Source: Moringa oleifera (Eukaryota > Streptophyta > Magnoliopsida > Brassicales > Moringaceae). From it: a DNA stretch of 64,000 nt. Numbering within the stretch: the stretch's first letter is position 1; each line of letters opens with the position of its first letter. Location: assembly GCA_021397835.1 (NCBI GenBank), contig JAJFZO010000742.1, positions 2,365,001 through 2,429,000 of the forward strand, read 5' to 3'. Shown here piece by piece: positions 59,618 through 64,000 of this stretch. Made by a program: the position numbers and the translations under genes. The notes below the pieces were generated by a model. The model searched no databases, was not told the DNA's origin, and worked only from the letters and a program-made list of their open reading frames with translations.

Positions 59618-62600
59618 CATGCTAAGTGATCAACTGATAATTTTTAAAATTTTTTAAATTGATATTTTATTCTTAAACAAAAAATCACCAATATCAACTT
59701 AGTTGTCTTTATCGATACCCAAATTTTACCCTCACTAGATATCTAAAACAGAGGTACCACTGTCGGTATGCAACATTAATGAACAATAACATCACCCTCA
59801 AGAAAATTATGCAAATAGGGTTCAATGATGGAGAAATTGGATTTGTTAGGGAGTATTTAGTAAGCAAACCTCCAAGAAGTAGAAAACATAGTGTCAAACT
59901 AACACTCATCCTAAGGAGTGTTTGCTTGTGAACAGGAAGAGTTTGCCTGACAATGGAAAAGTGTGGAATTCATAGAGAAAATTGAGGAAGAGTCTTTATA
60001 AAAGAGAGAAATGAATAATAGAACATAAATATCCTATAGCTAAGGGGAGAAAAGTGTCTAAGAATATCTTTAGCATTTTTTACACTCTTCCTTGGTAGAG
60101 TCTACTTATAATTGAAAAAGAGTTTGAAATTTTCAAGGGTGAGTATTGGAGAAGCTACCTGAGGATACAAAGTGAATATTAAGACATTAAAGTCTTATAT
60201 ATCCAATGAAAATAAATTCTTTAGACTCATATTTTTCATTTTTGAAAGTCTTCTTAATAAAAGTCCACCTTGTGACTATGAAGAGTCTAGGATTTATAAA
60301 GGAGACTCAGGCAGAGTCTTCTAAAGAGAAAAAATAAGTGCTTAAGGGAGAATCTAGTAAGCGATGTCTTAGATATGGGAAGAAGAGTGTCAAGTCTTGT
60401 AGTTTGTGATTTTTAACACTCTTCCTAGGGAGAGTCTAACATTTGACCAAGAAAGTCAATCTACTTATTACTAAGGAGAGTTTGAAATTTGTAAAGAAGA
60501 GTGAAGGAGAGTCTTCATGAGAGGAGGAATGAATATTAGGACATTAGGAGTGTATAGGCTCATACTTTTCATTTTTGACACTCTTCCAGAGGAAAATCTA
60601 AATTGAGACTAGAGAAAAGTCTGAAAATCTCTAAAGATGAGTGTGGGAGAGTATTCTTGAGGGTACAAAATAAATATTGGGACATTAGAGTCTCATATTT
60701 AAATAAGGAAGACTATGTAGATATTCATTTTGTATTTTTGATACTTTTCCTTAGAAGATTACTATGGTTTTCTCAAGAAAGTGTGACGAGGTCTTTCCAA
60801 AGTGAAGAACAATTTTATAATGAAAATTCTGTAGGTACATCATCAAGAGACAATTACAAAATATGCTTAAAAGGTTTACTTCAAGATGGCAACCGAGGAA
60901 CATTCATCTATAGAGTCTTCCTATGTATTGTTCTTGAAAAAGAAGTCTACCTAGCTTGGAACTATGATAAAATGCTGAGATTAAACTAAAACAAGGTGAG
61001 TTTCAAGCTAGAGTATGGAAATCCTAGTGCAAATAAAAGGTTTGTTAAGGTTGATGAGAACTCTTAGGATTAGAGGATCATTCTTATGAATTCAAGCTAC
61101 ATAACTTTCAAACTTTTTATTGTGGTATTTTCATAAAGGAATACTTGGAAGACCTACCATAACTTTCATTTTTGGGATTCAATTGAATTGATTCAAGTGG
61201 TATTAGAAATTTTAGGGAAAGAACTACAAATTGTGCATTCGGGTCAAGTAAAGATTTTACAAGTTTGAGAGGTCTACCTTGATCTAAAGCTACATGAGTT
61301 TTAGACTCTTTATTACAGTATTTTCACATAGGAACATTTGCAAGACTTACCATAAATTTCAAATCCAAGATTTAATTGAAGTGATTCAAGTGGGATTAGA
61401 ACAGTAAAGGAAAGGGCTATAAATTCTACGTTAGATTCTAGTGAAGATTCTAAAAGCTCGAAAGGTCTACCTTGATCTAAAGCTATATAACTTTTAGACT
61501 CTCTGCTGTAGTATTTTCATAGAGGAACAATTGGAAGATTTGTCATAACTTTCATGTTCAAATTGGTGTGAGATGATTCAAATGATTTCCAAAAGGTAAG
61601 ATAAAGGAATCTAAATGTTATGTTGAGACCTAATGGAGATTATGAACACCTTAAGGTTTTATCATTGTACAAAGATACATGATGCTAAAATAGAGCAGCT
61701 AACAAACCTACTATAGTACTGTGAGTGTCATTTTCTCTTCCAAGATTTGATTGAGTAAATTCAAGTGGTGTTACAAAGGGAAGAGATAAGATTATAACTT
61801 TTAATTACATTAAAAGAGAGCATATTCAAAACATTTGGAAGGCAAAAGTGGCTGACATGACACATCGTCATGAAAGGCACTGTAGTTGATGAAGTAGTGT
61901 TCTACTTCTAAAGAGAGGAAAAATGATGATAAGGTAAGGTGTCGACAAGCTACTAATGTAGTAGGGTGTCATTTGGCAATGCTACCTTTAAAAATGAAGA
62001 GTTGGTAACATGACAAGGTGTTTGACAGCAGCACATTTATATAATGCACCTCATAACTCGATGTCCTCTCATTCTCTACCAAATTGACCAAAATTAGAGT
62101 TAAAAATTACAAAAGAGGAGAAAGAAATGAAAAAGTAGACTGTAAGCCTTCTCTAATTAGAAAGATTTAGTTAAAAATTAAAAGAATTAAATTACATAGT
62201 AGTAGCCCACTAGACGAACTTGCTCTTAACATATCTAAACGAAGATTAGAGAAAGTGAAGGTGGGTTCCTATTTATGTGAGGGCGGTGAGTGTGAAAATA
62301 AAGTAAGAATCCATGGTAATAGCATAGAAGTTTCTCAAGTGGGCTTCACACAATGAAGTAGAGTGTGCTGAGCTTGAAGGTAGAGGTTACTAGGCGCATT
62401 ATTCTTTTACTTTCACTTACTATCTGCTACTAACCTACACCATCAAGATCCTATAAAATAGCTACTGAAACCTATAGTTTGGGACAAGATGGAGTGATTC
62501 ACATTCATAAACACATAAATTTCACATAAATAGATGCACATATAGACACTCATAGTAAGAAAAGAAAAACTCTCTAGAGAAAGTTCTCTTAAAAAAATTC

Positions 62601-64000
62601 TCTCTATAATTTTTTTAGTTTTCATTAGAGTTTTCATTACTTTTCAAGGAGACTTCTGAAATCTTGTGTTTGATCATATTAAAGAAAGGAGGAAAACTAT
62701 AAAAAGTGTAGGAGACTTCAAGAGGTATTCAAGCAAATCTTTTGAACTCATTTACTATAGCATATTCATTTCCTTAAATAAAATTGCTTAAGCTGAGTTA
62801 ATTTTCACCAGATTCTTGTTAAGTTGTATATTTTCATTTATTTAATGTTCTAGCATATAGCTAAATCATGTTATAGAAAAAGAAAATATTTTCATATTAA
62901 AATATTTATTTCATAGAAAAATTTATTTTTTTTATAATTATAAACTGTTACATTCATGATTCTAACCCTTATTTTAGGGAGCAAGGGAGGTGAGCAAGTG
63001 TGAATTGCTCTTTTCTTCCTAAAAAATATTTTCACACATCGACATGGAATGATGAGAGTTAAGCCAAAATTTTAATTCTACTTCACATTTATGCTTTATT
63101 GCCTTACTTGGTATGTCTTATTTTCTTTAATAATTTCCCAAAACATCACACACACCATAAAGCATAATATAAGCTCTAAATATGAGTTTTACCCGTTGTG
63201 AGAGATGTGTGTGGCCATGCTTCTAAGAGGAAACATCTCCTTCACAAAATTGGTGAAGTCTTTCACTGAAATTGAACCTAGGGCATATTGATTTTGACTC
63301 TAGTCACCATTGTGATAATAACAATGTCTAAGTAAATGCCTCACTAGTCCAATGAAGGGAATTTGGGAACCTTTAAAAATCAATTTATCCTTGCATAACC
63401 AATGCTTGTATTTAACCCAGGTTAAAGCCATGGTTAAAGATTATAAACTTGACTAGGAGCTTGGTCATCAAAGAATATAACACTCGGTCAAAAACTTTAT
63501 TGTAAGCAAATATGGATGATAATAATACCATAATAAAGAGGATCAAAGCTACTCAAGCTAAGATAAACCATGCCCAAACTGAAATGTAGAACTGAATGCT
63601 ACAAAATTACATGGACCTTCAAAACTAGATAGGAAAACAATTTTAGGAGATGACGGAGTTACTTGTGAAAGGCAAGGTCACTGAGAAAAAGATGCCACAA
63701 CAAAGGAAATCTTTTACCCCTAGAAAAAAAAAGAAGAGGAATTAACTTTATCTTTAAACCATCAAGTTTGATGTACCAAGCCCCTTCGAATTATTTTCAA
63801 TCATTTCATGTTTGCTTTCAATAAGTTATTTTTAAAGGAAAATACAAATCTATTCCCCTATTTGTCATTTTCATACCTCATTTTGTTTTTCTAAATATTT
63901 TCATTTCTTGTCATTTTCTTTCAAAATAAAATTCATTAGGTATAAGTTGTTATTTATCATGATTGTGATTTACTTGTTTTTTATATACTTTCTGCAACTA
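57950..64000 (+). mobile_element. Unclassified degenerate repeat element, copy 2
   Basis: Colinear with copy 1 at 33.1-38.65 kb: a coiled-coil coding remnant (58390-58960, many stops), a block near 59730 matching that near 33735, an ACACTCTTCC/AGAGTCT array (59930-60780), and an LTR-like tail (62440-63420) with TAGCTAAATCATGTTATAGA and ATAAAGCATAATATAAGCTC. It also holds the 193-bp tandem repeats. After about 63420 a new Lys/Gln-rich frame starts with ATGGATGATAATAATACC (63511), as the gag-like start downstream of a 5' LTR might. It runs off the window. No polymerase domains were seen. Confidence 0.5.
61094..61860 (+). repeat. 193-bp tandem repeat, four diverged units
   Basis: AAGCTACATAACTTTCAAAC starts at 61094, its relative at 61287 (193 bases on), another at 61480 (193), and a weaker one at 61672 (192). 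Each unit also has a GTATTTTCATA block, a GGAA(G/C)A-C-TACCATAA block and GATTCAAGTGG. The array lies inside repeat element copy 2; I did not find it in copy 1. Confidence 0.8.

Noticed and set aside
37400..63420. One giant LTR retrotransposon bounded by the two LTR-like tails
   Set aside because: The tails are strongly diverged, each is preceded by its own colinear internal blocks, and host HPt genes lie between them.
1..64000. CRISPR arrays, rRNA genes, bacterial operons or organelle DNA insertions
   Set aside because: No direct-repeat/spacer structure, no rRNA-like GC-rich conserved blocks and no plastid or mitochondrial gene sequence was recognised; gene structure is nuclear plant throughout.

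Overview
The window is nuclear DNA of a flowering plant, most likely a eudicot. It is very AT-rich, its genes carry GT-AG introns, and it holds plant-specific families: a CCH-type copper chaperone with a C-terminal tail, an E+ class pentatricopeptide protein, an IQM calmodulin-binding protein and AHP-type phosphotransfer proteins. hAT and CACTA transposons and older repeats are abundant. I do not name a species. Exon models were built by eye from reading frames, splice sites and remembered family sequences. No alignment was run.

Layout. 1-4250 is old repeat sequence split by a complete hAT-type element (518-2705, 8-bp target duplication). 5286-5561 (minus) is a two-exon gene for a 60-residue single-span membrane protein. 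5.7-10.5 kb is AT-rich with no gene that I can see. 10.5-19.8 kb is the gene island: copper chaperone (plus, 10763-12603), intronless PPR gene (plus, 13448-15538) and a nine-exon IQM gene (minus, 15823-19057) that converges on the PPR gene. 19853-23568 is a CACTA element with intact ends and a TGA target duplication; it carries an internally deleted transposase/Ulp1-type gene. 24290-24987 holds two broken host-gene fragments side by side on the minus strand: the N-terminus of a CDC73/parafibromin gene and a pectinesterase-inhibitor domain. 25.3-29.4 kb holds duplicated AT-rich repeats and a second, decayed CACTA coding region.

The most interesting part is 30.4-57.2 kb: a dispersed tandem family of four AHP-like histidine-phosphotransfer genes, all on the minus strand. 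Copies A (30481-31711) and B (43533-48159) have complete spliced reading frames of 140 and 150 residues. Copies C (52945-54155) and D (56132-57173) are broken. At the column of the phosphorylated histidine A has Tyr, B has Ser, C has Leu, and only the broken copy D keeps His. The two intact members therefore look like pseudo-phosphotransfer proteins, comparable in principle to AHP6, and could act as non-phosphorylatable modulators of cytokinin-type two-component relays. That function is inference. Two colinear, diverged copies of an unclassified repeat element (33.1-38.65 kb and 57.95-64 kb) are interleaved with and follow the family.
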